This document shows positions 7,492 to 14,548 of a DNA stretch of 23,401 nt, one piece after another. Position 1 is the first letter of the stretch, and every line of letters begins with the position of its first letter. The DNA lies in contig CALGGO010000073.1 of assembly GCA_937916085.1 (NCBI GenBank), positions 1 through 23,401 on the forward strand, written 5' to 3'. The translations under genes were made by a program, and so were the position numbers. The stretch is from an uncultured Prevotellaceae bacterium. GTDB taxonomy: Bacteria > Bacteroidota > Bacteroidia > Bacteroidales > Muribaculaceae. The notes beneath the pieces are model-generated. The model was given only the letters and a program-made list of their open reading frames with translations. It did no database searches and was not told where the DNA came from.

Positions 7492-7526
7492 TGCTGTATG
7501 TCATTTTGTGAAAAATAGCTTATTGT

Positions 7527-7694
7527 GCTGTATGTCCTTTTCAAAGTAATAGGTGATACAGCTTAGTCCTCGCAACAAATCATTAGCCGTCCGCTGTATG
7601 TCCTTTTCAAAGTAATAGGTGATACAGCAGCCAGCCGTTGAGGTGTATATTTTTAGTGGCTGTATGTCCTTTTCAAAGTAATAGGTGATACAGC
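7527..7694 (-). CRISPR. CRISPR array 1: three 36-bp repeats, two 30-bp spacers
   Basis: Identical 36-bp repeats lie at 7527-7562, 7593-7628 and 7659-7694. The spacers (7563-7592, 7629-7658) are unrelated to each other and each exactly 30 bp. On the minus strand the repeat starts GCTGTATCACC and ends GAAAAGGACATACAGC, with complementary ends (GCTGTAT/ATACAGC). That 3' end resembles the Cas12f crRNA handle (AAGGAATGCAAC in a characterised Cas12f1), which, with the effector on the minus strand, makes minus-strand transcription likely. A lone GACATACAGC (7493-7502) follows 24 bases beyond the last repeat, a probable repeat remnant. No spacer target was seen elsewhere in the window by eye. Confidence 0.92.
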
Positions 7695-7710
7695 CCAATT
7701 TTCGTATCTT

Positions 7711-7791
7711 GCTGTGCCATATTAAATTAGAGGGACTTTGGGAGTGGGAAAACCCTCCCATTAAGGCGTTACAGCACGCCCGGTATGTAGT
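7711..7791 (-). ncRNA. tracrRNA-like element 1
   Basis: Read on the minus strand, the element begins immediately after the effector stop codon. It holds hairpin 1 (GGCGT-GCTGTA-ACGCC, 7765-7780), the spacer CTTAAT, and hairpin 2 (GGGAG-GGG-TTTT-CCC-A-CTCCC, 7740-7759). A segment at 7717-7736 (GTCCCTCTAATTTAATATGG) then partly matches the complement of the array 1 repeat, an anti-repeat with GTCC against GGAC. Sixteen bases separate it from the first repeat. The same architecture recurs at 9291-9374 with compensatory stem changes. I infer a tracrRNA; expression is not shown. Confidence 0.75.
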
Positions 7792-8907
7792 TTATTCTAC
7801 TTCCATCTTTATGCCCACCAACTTGCTCTTGTAAGCTATCTTTTCTTTTAAGCCGTAATAAGACCAGTTCCTCAGTACAAACTCGTCTTCCTTAGCTTTC
7901 TGCTCGCGCTCTTTCTGGTTCATGAGCACTATCTTGCCGCAGCCATGTTTGACCGCCATATCAACGAGCATTCTGCTGTAGGTGTGCAGCTTTGTGTCGA
8001 TGTAGTGCAGCTCCTTGTCGTGCCATCGGTCAATAGCCTGGCATTTCTTCTTCCTGCCTTTGCCGCCCACACTGTAGCGGTTGTTGATTTGGCAGCGTCG
8101 CACGGCCTCCTGTATCTGTCGACGGCGGTAGTTGAACTCTTCCTTGGTGCCTATCTCCCACACCTTCATGCCGCTGTCGTACTCTCGATGGGCATTGACC
8201 TCACAGGTGCATATTATCGGGTTCATTACGCCGAGGAAGGCGTACAGTGTCTTTTTCTCATCAATCTTGACTTCTTTCTTGGGGATGTCAACGCACAGTA
8301 GCAGAAATATCTTCTTCTTGTCAACAACTATCGACGAGGTACACATCTTGTATTCGCCACGGACCACCCGCTCCACTATAAGCCTATTGCCGCTGCGATC
8401 ACGCCCGAATTTCATCTGGAATGGTATGCCCATGACCTCAAAGAAACAACCTGTAACCATCTTCCCCTCGCCGTTGGTGTACTCGGCGAAGCGCAGTCTT
8501 TTATACAATGTTGCCTTGATGGGTATGGGCATATTGCTCTTGTAGGACCGCAGCGACTTGTTCCACATGCCTTTCTTGCGGTCGTCCTGGTACATCTTCT
8601 GTACGTTCTGCAACACGCTCGGCACCATGCCCATGTACGCCTTACCCTTGAAAGCCTCACTGGCGGCTACATAAGGGGCGTTCTGCTTGGTGGCTTTATT
8701 GCCTTTGCATCCAAGGTATTGTATCGTTTCCCGGTCCTCGTCGCTGAGGTAGGGCATCGTGTTGTCGAGGGCAAACAGATGGCTCACTGCCATGTTTGCG
8801 ACCTTCACCGCCACATCACGGTTCTCATAGAGCTTTTCGTAATAATGGTGGCGCAGCTCTTTGTCGTCTTCTGGGATGAAGACTTCTATTTTTCTTGTGA
8901 TTATCAT
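7792..8907 (-). CDS. Nuclease-dead, C-truncated Cas12f/TnpB-like effector
   Basis: A 371-aa protein with Cas12f/TnpB character. The N-terminal region (about 1-200) is compatible with the helical and wedge domains of small type V effectors. The RuvC-I strand is LYAFLGVMNPI (221-231), where active relatives have an Asp-Leu-Gly-Ile core; here Phe224 replaces the catalytic Asp. RuvC-II is KIVLMNQKE (325-333), with Met329 in place of the catalytic Glu. The bridge-like WSYYGLKEKIAYKSKLVGIK (348-367) is typical, but the protein stops four residues later, before the Cys4 zinc finger and RuvC-III Asp. It should bind guide RNA and perhaps DNA without cutting. Two tracr-array units flank it on the same strand; no cas1, cas2 or transposase is nearby. 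Compare TnpB-derived nuclease-dead repressors. The leader is AT-rich (ATAAAAAAACCACAAAA before ATG). Confidence 0.85.
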   Translation of the reverse strand: MIITRKIEVFIPEDDKELRHHYYEKLYENRDVAVKVANMAVSHLFALDNTMPYLSDEDRETIQYLGCKGNKATKQNAPYVAASEAFKGKAYMGMVPSVLQNVQKMYQDDRKKGMWNKSLRSYKSNMPIPIKATLYKRLRFAEYTNGEGKMVTGCFFEVMGIPFQMKFGRDRSGNRLIVERVVRGEYKMCTSSIVVDKKKIFLLLCVDIPKKEVKIDEKKTLYAFLGVMNPIICTCEVNAHREYDSGMKVWEIGTKEEFNYRRRQIQEAVRRCQINNRYSVGGKGRKKKCQAIDRWHDKELHYIDTKLHTYSRMLVDMAVKHGCGKIVLMNQKEREQKAKEDEFVLRNWSYYGLKEKIAYKSKLVGIKMEVE

Positions 8908-8926
8908 TTTTGTGGTTTTTTTATTC

Positions 8927-8941
8927 CAAGCCAGTGGCTTG
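8927..8941. promoter_or_regulatory. Perfect palindrome just upstream of the effector
   Basis: CAAGCCAGTGGCTTG is a perfect 7-1-7 palindrome ending 20 bases before the effector start codon. It could be an operator or a leader hairpin limiting translation. It has no following T-run on the minus strand, so it is not a typical terminator. Function is inferred only from position. Confidence 0.35.
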
Positions 8942-8987
8942 CACTACATTAACATCACGCACGCTTGGGGTTGCCCTCGCGGCTGTA

Positions 8988-9275
8988 GCTGTATAACCTC
9001 TTCATACTGTAATGTCATACATGGCATCAACAATTCTAAAAAGAATGATGCGAGCTGTATGTCCTTTCCAAACTGTAATGTCATACAGGCAGAACGAGCA
9101 GGGGGCGGCTGTATAACCCTTATAAATAGCAGTATTATACAGGATGAGGCTTTTCTGGAACTCAAAGCCCTTTGCTGTATAACCCTTATAAATAGCAGTA
9201 TTATACAGGTTTTAATGAACTAAAAAGGGATAAACAAATGCTGTATAACCCTTATAAATAGCAGTATTATACAGG
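8988..9275 (-). CRISPR. CRISPR array 2: five 36-bp repeats of three types
   Basis: Repeats lie at 8988-9023, 9054-9089, 9108-9143, 9174-9209 and 9240-9275. The three rightmost are identical (plus strand GCTGTATAACCC ... TATTATACAGG). The two leftmost diverge in the middle (ACTGTAATGTCATACA), and the one at 9054 shares its GCTGTATGTCCTTT start with array 1. Spacers are 30, 18, 30 and 30 bp, so 9090-9107 is shortened. On the minus strand all repeats keep ATACAGC at the 3' end, matching array 1. The leader-proximal side by position of the tracr-like element is the right end, and the degenerate repeats are distal, the usual pattern of array ageing. Confidence 0.9.
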
Positions 9276-9290
9276 GTGATTGCCGTAACC

Positions 9291-9374
9291 TGCTGTCATT
9301 CATATTTAAAAAGGTCTTTCCGAGTGGGAGAAATCCCCTCAGATTAAGGCTCTACAGCGAGCCCGGAATATCTT
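9291..9374 (-). ncRNA. tracrRNA-like element 2
   Basis: Read on the minus strand, it starts at the stop codon of the gene at 9375. It contains hairpin 1 (GGCTC-GCTGTA-GAGCC, 9348-9363), CTTAAT, and hairpin 2 (CTGAG-GGGA-TTTC-TCCC-A-CTCGG, 9320-9342). The anti-repeat ACCTTTTTAAATA (9303-9315) pairs with TATTTATAAGGGT of the array 2 repeat at 12 of 13 positions, counting one G-U. It ends ACAGCA 15 bases before the first repeat. Both hairpin stems differ from element 1 by compensatory changes, while the loop GCTGTA and the bulged A are kept. This is strong internal evidence of a structured RNA. Confidence 0.78.
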
Positions 9375-9629
9375 TTAAGCGTTCTGTAAGTTCTGTGCTT
9401 GTTTCAAGTCAAACTCTCTCCTTTTGAGTTCGTGTTTCGAGGCGTCGAGCAGCAGTCGGGAATAGTTGTTCATCTGTTTGGAGAAAGCCACATCGAGTTT
9501 TCCTCGCTCAATCTCCATCTCCAGTCTTTCGTTCTTTTCCATCAGTTCGGCAAGGTAGTCGTTCAAGGACTTGCCTTTGATTGCGGTGTCTAATTTAAAT
9601 TCTTTCTTGAGGTCTTCAATATTTGCCAT
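9375..9629 (-). CDS. Hypothetical coiled-coil protein, 84 aa
   Basis: Starts MANIEDLKKEFKLDTAIKGK. Residues 25-80 are strongly helical with heptad-like leucines and many Glu and Lys (YLAELMEKNERLEMEIERGK), suggesting an oligomerising coiled coil. No family recognised. Its stop codon abuts tracrRNA-like element 2, so the RNA and array may be transcribed through from this gene. Confidence 0.7.
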   Translation of the reverse strand: MANIEDLKKEFKLDTAIKGKSLNDYLAELMEKNERLEMEIERGKLDVAFSKQMNNYSRLLLDASKHELKRREFDLKQAQNLQNA

Positions 9630-9649
9630 GTCTATAAAGTTGTTAGGGG

Positions 9650-9952
9650 TTATTGGTTGTTGGTTTCTTTAATGTAGTCGTGCCATTCACGGCGGAGCTG
9701 GTCACGGTCGGGGGTGTCGTGCTTGTGTCGCTGCGCCAGCCACTCGCCGAAATGCTTTATCGTGGTGAGCGTGTCGGCTCTCACGGGTTCCCATCCCTCT
9801 TGCAGGAGTATATTGAACGTGTCCTGGTGGAGATATTCCCCCGTGAGTCTTGTGGTAAAATTACCACTTTTGCGTGTCTTCTCTTCGTGATACCAGAGGC
9901 GCGCTGTGTCCTCTGTCTCTGGTTTTTGGAGTAGTGCTTCTCTGAAAGTCAT
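9650..9952 (-). CDS. Hypothetical protein, 100 aa
   Basis: Starts MTFREALLQKPETEDTARLW. It is soluble and contains GEYLHQDTFNILLQEGWEP, with a charged C-terminus. Not recognised. The start overlaps the stop of the upstream HTH gene (ATGA arrangement), indicating translational coupling. Confidence 0.68.
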   Translation of the reverse strand: MTFREALLQKPETEDTARLWYHEEKTRKSGNFTTRLTGEYLHQDTFNILLQEGWEPVRADTLTTIKHFGEWLAQRHKHDTPDRDQLRREWHDYIKETNNQ

Positions 9953-10542
9953 AGATGTTCATTTCTTTGTTGATATATTCTTATTCCTGATTCTTCTGCA
10001 TGTTTCTCTACCAGTGCCGAGCGCCTAGTATCGCTGTTGTAGAAAACATCGATTGCTGCGCGGGGCACGATATACCCTCGTTTCCTCAAAGCATAGCGCA
10101 TGAGGCGCTGCTTGTCGTTGGACACAAGTCTGAGCTTGGTCTTTTGCTCAATTCCCCACCTGATGCGAATGAGTTCCTTGCGCACTGTCTCTCGCCGTGA
10201 CGCGGCAGCCTTCTTGATTCTCTCAACCTCGCGCTCGTCGCCGAGTCGCTGGCGTGACGTTATGCCCGGCTTAAACTGATGCTGCTTGCCGTAGATGAGC
10301 AGGTTGATTTTTCCCTTGTTTCCTTCACCCTGGTTCATGATGCGCATAGTCTCCACGCCTTTGCGCCAAGACCGCTCCATGAACGCTTGCGACTTTTCAA
10401 GGCCCATCTGCCGCGCTATCCGGACCACAGTGCGCCACCCCACATTGAGGTTCTTGGCGCAGTCCGCGTTGCTGGTCTCGGCGAAGTTCTCTGCGAGCCA
10501 TTTCTGCTGCCATGGGTTGAGTGTCGTCTTCTTGCCTTTCAT
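9949..10542 (-). CDS. Probable DNA-binding phage protein with N-terminal HTH, 197 aa
   Basis: The N-terminal segment TSNADCAKNLNVGWRTVVRIARQMGLEK (within residues 23-51) has the spacing of a helix-turn-helix. The rest is very basic (IKKAAASRRETVRKELIRIR, KQRLMRYALRKRG), consistent with nucleic-acid binding. It lies just after the primase-helicase and is probably cotranscribed. It could be a replication accessory or a regulator; I cannot name a family. Confidence 0.7.
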   Translation of the reverse strand: MKGKKTTLNPWQQKWLAENFAETSNADCAKNLNVGWRTVVRIARQMGLEKSQAFMERSWRKGVETMRIMNQGEGNKGKINLLIYGKQHQFKPGITSRQRLGDEREVERIKKAAASRRETVRKELIRIRWGIEQKTKLRLVSNDKQRLMRYALRKRGYIVPRAAIDVFYNSDTRRSALVEKHAEESGIRIYQQRNEHL

Positions 10543-10561
10543 AATTAAGGATTATGCTGTT

Positions 10562-13279
10562 TTAGAATGGGCAGTCACTGCTTGTGTCGCTGAGAAAGTC
10601 AAGATTGCTCTCAGGGGCGGGCTGCCCGTTTTGTGGGTTTTCTTGTTCGTTATAAGGGATAAGCCAGTTTGTGTTGTCCCATTCCGCATCCTCTCCCGGT
10701 CGTTCTTTGTCCCACGGAGTGTATCTGCCGTTGTTGATGTTGAACTTGAAGAAGGCGTCGCCTTTCTGCCCGAGGAAGCGGCTCTTGACCTTCTCCACCC
10801 TGACCATTGTGTAGTTCTCCTCCTTGTATCGGTGAACCACTATGCCGTAGTCGGCTTTATTCAGGAAATGCGCCGATCCGCTCACGTCGTACATCGTTGG
10901 CACTCCCTCGCTGTTATTGTCCTTGCGGATTTTCGTGGGGTGCGCCACGAGGCACACGAGGCAGTCGTTACGCACCGAGAACTTGCGCAGCTCCTCAAGC
11001 ATCTCGCGGATATAGTTCGTCTCGCTCATGCTGCCGAAGCTCACGTCCACCGAGCTGTACGGGTCTATCACAAGCATCTTTATCCCCTTGCGGCGCACGA
11101 GGAACTGCGCCTTCTCGATTATGGTTGATATTTTCTGGTCCTCGTCGGGCATGATATGGAAGAAGTTCTCACGCACATAGTCCTTGCCCATGCGGTACTC
11201 AAACTCATTCATGTGCAGGTATCGTGGGTTGAAACTCTTGCCGATGATTACTTGGATGAGCTCCTGGGCATGGCTCTCTATGGGCTGCGACTCCGGCGAG
11301 AAGAACGCCGCTCTCCAGCCGTAGCGGAGGTTGAGCCTGACGGCTATCTCCACCATCCACTGACTCTTGCCGTGAGAGGGGATGCCTGTGACGATCATGA
11401 TGCGCCTGGTCGTGAACGATATGAGATTGTCGAGGTCGGGGAGTCCTACGGTAAAGCCTTTCGGAGCGCCATCCCTATAGAGCCTGTCGAGGTCTTGCTC
11501 GTAGTCGTCGAGATAGAACACTCCGCCTATCTTCACGTCCCGCGCATTTTTCAGTTTTGCCAGAAGAGACTGCCTGCCGTTCTTCTTCAACTCATCGTTG
11601 GCGTCCTTGCAGCCTTCGGACCATTCCACCGTCATGCAGCGTTCGGGACCGAATCGGCGTGTCAGCTCGTCTCTGAGCATTTTCCCTTTCTCGTCGTTGT
11701 CAACGGCGATGATGATGTTCTTCTTGTCGTCGAACCATCCTTCGAGGAAATCGTCGAGCCATTCAAGGTTGGTACTTGCTCCGTTGGGGACCGACACCAC
11801 ATTGTCGATACCCGCCTCCACAAATGAGAGGGCATCGCAGTTTCCGCTCACCGTTATCAGATCGTTTTGTCTGATAAGCAAGGTCCCTGCCGGCATTGTG
11901 CAACAATACACCATGCCGTCGTGCGGAATATCCGTGCGCATTCCTGAATGTATTGACGATATGCTCTTGAAGAGCATTGTCACTTTGTACCATTCGCCCC
12001 ACTGATTGCTCCTGTGGCAGATGGTCGATAGCATCCCACCCAAATGGCACAATGTCTGAACCCACACCGCATTGTGATAGAGCTTCGTCGAATATTCTTT
12101 CATAGTGCGGTTGACTACACTGTTGCCGTCCCACAACACAAGCTCATCAAGAATCAGCCTTATCTGATGTTTATTGGCGAGATACAGCCACTCATCAGGA
12201 AATTCCTTGAATGGAGTAATATCTTGCCCGCGGTGTATGAATGTGCTCATATATCCACGAGAGTTTCTTCTCATTGAATAGCGCAATCCGATGTTATCGA
12301 GCAGCATCTTCACCCTGTCTATTTTCCGCTGTTTCTTGATTGCCCCATAAATATCACCGCTCTTCCTGATTGTAAAGTCGGCACTTATGGCGATAAGTAG
12401 CCTGATATAGTCATCCGATAAAGGTATGCCCGGGCCATCATAGAACCCGGTTCTTGGCACATTCACCTGCCACCTCACATCTTCGGCGTGTACCTTTGTC
12501 GGCTCTTTGGTCTTTGGGTCATACACCACAAGATTGTGCCTTGGTGTCGATATGTGGCAGAAATTGTTCTTCTGGTTTTTATATCTAACCAAATTACCCT
12601 TGAACGGTTTCCTTATCATCGCCAGCGGCTTAGCAAAGGTTATTGTGCCGTTCTCCCACTGTGCGTGCATATCTCCGTCAACAAGCTCTGGGAATCTTAC
12701 CCATCCGTGTTGCGTCAAGACTTGGGTGTTTTCGTCAAAGCACTCGCCTTCCACTATATACGCTGTGTCACAGTCCTTTATGCCGTCGATGTTGTAGGGA
12801 ATGAGTTCGGCATCCTTGTAGAGCTTGAACTTCTTGTCGCCGGTGCGGTACTTGATGTTGATGAGCTCGCCTTCAAGATAGTAAGGGAACTGGACAGTGT
12901 TCATCTCCTTCCCTGCCTGCGGCATGAACTCCTTGCCCTCGGCGATGCGCATCTTCTTCAGCGTTGCGGCACTTATGCCCCGAAGTGAGAAATAATTTAT
13001 CACTTTCTGTGACAGCCCCGTCTCTTGAATTGCCTTCGGTCTGACGTAGGATTTTCTCCTCACCGCCTTGCGTCCCTGATAGCCTTTCAGCGCCCCGCTC
13101 CAGTCGCAGTAGTGGCAGTGCCACAGTCCGCTGTCGAGGTCAACGCTGAGGCTCTTGTCCTCCGGGTGTGAGCGTTCCCCTTTGCGCTTGCATTCAGGGC
13201 AGACGCATTTCACTTGTCCTGTGCGCCTGCGGTAAGGTATCTTGATGCCGTGGTTCTCGAAAGTGTCTGTCGTTTCCAT
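10562..13279 (-). CDS. Primase-helicase (T7 gp4-like) carrying an intein
   Basis: A 905-aa precursor; without the 301-aa intein the mature protein would have 604 residues. Zinc ribbon: CPEC (27-30) with HCHYC (54-58). Primase TOPRIM: VEGE (176-179), continuing after the intein with CDALSF; the acidic motif AVDNDEKGK is at 525-533. DnaB-type RecA helicase: Walker A GIPSHGKS (632-639), Walker B MLVIDP (735-740), and LVAHPTK (777-783). The enzyme should unwind the fork and prime lagging-strand synthesis. The C-terminus is acidic and aromatic (DTSSDCPF), like tails that contact partners. The start overlaps the stop of the replication protein by one base (TAATG). Confidence 0.92.
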   Translation of the reverse strand: METTDTFENHGIKIPYRRRTGQVKCVCPECKRKGERSHPEDKSLSVDLDSGLWHCHYCDWSGALKGYQGRKAVRRKSYVRPKAIQETGLSQKVINYFSLRGISAATLKKMRIAEGKEFMPQAGKEMNTVQFPYYLEGELINIKYRTGDKKFKLYKDAELIPYNIDGIKDCDTAYIVEGECFDENTQVLTQHGWVRFPELVDGDMHAQWENGTITFAKPLAMIRKPFKGNLVRYKNQKNNFCHISTPRHNLVVYDPKTKEPTKVHAEDVRWQVNVPRTGFYDGPGIPLSDDYIRLLIAISADFTIRKSGDIYGAIKKQRKIDRVKMLLDNIGLRYSMRRNSRGYMSTFIHRGQDITPFKEFPDEWLYLANKHQIRLILDELVLWDGNSVVNRTMKEYSTKLYHNAVWVQTLCHLGGMLSTICHRSNQWGEWYKVTMLFKSISSIHSGMRTDIPHDGMVYCCTMPAGTLLIRQNDLITVSGNCDALSFVEAGIDNVVSVPNGASTNLEWLDDFLEGWFDDKKNIIIAVDNDEKGKMLRDELTRRFGPERCMTVEWSEGCKDANDELKKNGRQSLLAKLKNARDVKIGGVFYLDDYEQDLDRLYRDGAPKGFTVGLPDLDNLISFTTRRIMIVTGIPSHGKSQWMVEIAVRLNLRYGWRAAFFSPESQPIESHAQELIQVIIGKSFNPRYLHMNEFEYRMGKDYVRENFFHIMPDEDQKISTIIEKAQFLVRRKGIKMLVIDPYSSVDVSFGSMSETNYIREMLEELRKFSVRNDCLVCLVAHPTKIRKDNNSEGVPTMYDVSGSAHFLNKADYGIVVHRYKEENYTMVRVEKVKSRFLGQKGDAFFKFNINNGRYTPWDKERPGEDAEWDNTNWLIPYNEQENPQNGQPAPESNLDFLSDTSSDCPF
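11840..12742 (-). mobile_element. Intein with degenerate LAGLIDADG domain in the primase TOPRIM motif
   Basis: Residues 180-480 of the primase-helicase. Block A: Cys1 in CFDENTQVLTQHGW. Block B: STPRHN. LAGLIDADG-like pair: LLIAISADFTI (Asp301) and LDELVLWDGN (Asp384), followed by the typical YSTKLYHNAVWVQTLCHLGG. Block F/G: GMVYCCTMPAGTLLIRQNDL then ITVSGN, with Asn480 and the +1 residue Cys481. The penultimate residue is Gly rather than His, a known minority variant. Insertion immediately after the catalytic Glu of EGE means only spliced protein can be active. Confidence 0.88.
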
Positions 13280-14136
13280 TATTCAATGCTCCACCTTTGT
13301 TCCTGCGGGTCCCAGATGTTGTCCTCGGAGCGTCGCGGTGGAGCGTCGTGCGGCACGACTATCTCATTTCCGCGCCTGTTCCTGTAGCATCGCTTGCCGT
13401 GTTCGTTGAAGTATTCGCCCGGTCCGAGTCGCTTTCCCGTCGCCTCGGAGAGGTCGAGATAGCGCATGGCCCGTGAGAGGTACACGCAGTTTCTTTTGTA
13501 TCCGTCGTTGATGAAGTCTTCCTGCTTGAAGTTCTTTATTATATGCCGTTTGAACTCTTGCATGAGAGCGTCCATATTCGTTATCCTGTATCCCGAGAGC
13601 TGCATCTTCACGAGGTCGTCCTCTTTCATTCTGCGTGCCGTCTCGTTGAACACGGTGTCGAAGTCGGTGATAAAGGCATTCTCATTTTGAGGTTTTGCAG
13701 AATTTTCTATATTAATATTATTAATTTCTTCATTAATCTTAATCTCTTTATATTCTATATTTCTTTGTGTACCAAATTTACCGTCACGGTAATTTTGCCG
13801 TGCGGTAAAATTTGTGCCACGGTGAAATTGAGGTCGGTTTGTATCGCAAGAGGATTTGATAACGTATTGAGTAGCACCTAATGTACCGTCTTCTTTCCTC
13901 TTTTGTTCATGGCGCTCCAACCATCCCGTTTTGAGGAGCTCGTCTATATATTTGCGTAAAGTGTTCTCGCTATAGCCGAGTTCTTTGCACATGTGAGACA
14001 CATAAAACTCCCAGTCTTCTGGCTTGGCGCTCATATACACATAGACGAATCTTGCGCGGTCGCTGAGGGTGTTGTCAAAGATCAGGTTGCGGCTAATGCT
14101 CTCAAACCCTTTATTCTCGTTTATTACATTTCCCAT
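13279..14136 (-). CDS. Winged-helix replication initiation-like protein
   Basis: A 285-aa protein. Residues about 12-80 (LIFDNTLSDRARFVYVYMSA, then CKELGYSENTLRKYIDELLK) form the winged-helix pattern of Bacteroidetes replication or DnaD-like proteins. A low-complexity Asn/Ile linker follows (INEEINNINIENSAK, AT-rich DNA at 13690-13760). The C-terminal domain (about 160-285) is helical, contains FKQEDFINDGYKRNC, and may bind the helicase or DNA. Its position directly upstream of the primase-helicase supports a role in origin binding or helicase loading (inference). Confidence 0.75.
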   Translation of the reverse strand: MGNVINENKGFESISRNLIFDNTLSDRARFVYVYMSAKPEDWEFYVSHMCKELGYSENTLRKYIDELLKTGWLERHEQKRKEDGTLGATQYVIKSSCDTNRPQFHRGTNFTARQNYRDGKFGTQRNIEYKEIKINEEINNINIENSAKPQNENAFITDFDTVFNETARRMKEDDLVKMQLSGYRITNMDALMQEFKRHIIKNFKQEDFINDGYKRNCVYLSRAMRYLDLSEATGKRLGPGEYFNEHGKRCYRNRRGNEIVVPHDAPPRRSEDNIWDPQEQRWSIE

Positions 14137-14139
14137 ATA

Positions 14140-14364
14140 TCAATCCTTTCTTCTCAACACTGGTATTTTGTTTATCGTTATCGAGCCTGTGTACTTTCCT
14201 GACTTTACCAGTCGGCGCATCTCGGCGGTGATTCCGGGGACGATGGCCCGTATTATGTCGTGGAGGTCGCACTGGGGGAGTTTGCCGTTGCTCTGGTTGT
14301 CGGCGATTACCTGCTCTACGATGGTTTCTATGTTTATTTCCACTGTATCATAAAAAGGAGGCAT
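14140..14364 (-). CDS. Hypothetical protein, 74 aa
   Basis: Starts MPPFYDTVEINIETIVEQVI. The product has an acidic N-terminal helix and a basic C-terminus (KIPVLRRKD). Not recognised. The ATG lies inside a terminator-like hairpin (14352-14378), so either translation is controlled by that structure or the true start is the GTG eight codons further in. It ends four bases before the winged-helix replication gene. Confidence 0.55.
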   Translation of the reverse strand: MPPFYDTVEINIETIVEQVIADNQSNGKLPQCDLHDIIRAIVPGITAEMRRLVKSGKYTGSITINKIPVLRRKD

Positions 14365-14378
14365 CCTGCGCTGCCTCC
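14352..14378 (-). terminator. Terminator-like hairpin over a start codon
   Basis: On the minus strand GGAGGCA-GCGCAGGA-TGCCTCC is followed by TTTTT. It closely resembles the hairpin at 18277-18303 in both stem and loop. The ATG of the 74-aa gene is in its 3' arm. It could attenuate transcription entering the replication genes. Confidence 0.55.
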
Positions 14379-14548
14379 CACCTCAATTATCAATTTAATC
14401 CAAAAATTTACTATGAAAACAAGAATTGCACATCCCACCGCCCGCAGGAGCGGCGTATTTCGCGCCTCTTTTCGCGCCTGAGAGCGTTTTGTCTCTTTCC
14501 CGATACATTTATCGTCTGCGGAATTTCCGTCGCCCAGAGAGGCTTATT
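14365..14548. other. Intergenic segment without a clear gene
   Basis: I see no convincing leftward gene here. A rightward ATG frame of 22 codons (14413-14481, MKTRIAHPTARRSGVFRASF) exists, but it is short and runs against the operon. The GC-rich part (14440-14490) may contribute to the leader of the 74-aa gene. Confidence 0.4.

Noticed and set aside
7501..7761. An 86-codon leftward frame crossing CRISPR array 1
   Set aside because: Its protein simply translates the three repeats (CITYYFEKDIQ repeated). The periodic spacing and identical DNA show it is an array, not a gene.
7792..8907. The effector as an ordinary IS200/IS605 TnpB transposon
   Set aside because: No TnpA, no subterminal element ends, and flanking CRISPR arrays with tracr-like RNAs instead of a single overlapping omega RNA.
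9024..9053. Possible self-targeting: this spacer shares ATTCTAAA and AGAATGAT with the operator at 22252-22270
   Set aside because: The two 8-mers occur in the opposite order and there is no contiguous match. In AT-rich palindromes this is readily chance.
8861..9223. Rightward and leftward frames crossing CRISPR array 2
   Set aside because: Both consist of translated repeats and overlap the effector start. Nothing else supports coding.
11156..11827. A 223-codon rightward frame
   Set aside because: It is antisense to the helicase domain of the primase-helicase; a mirror of its codon bias.
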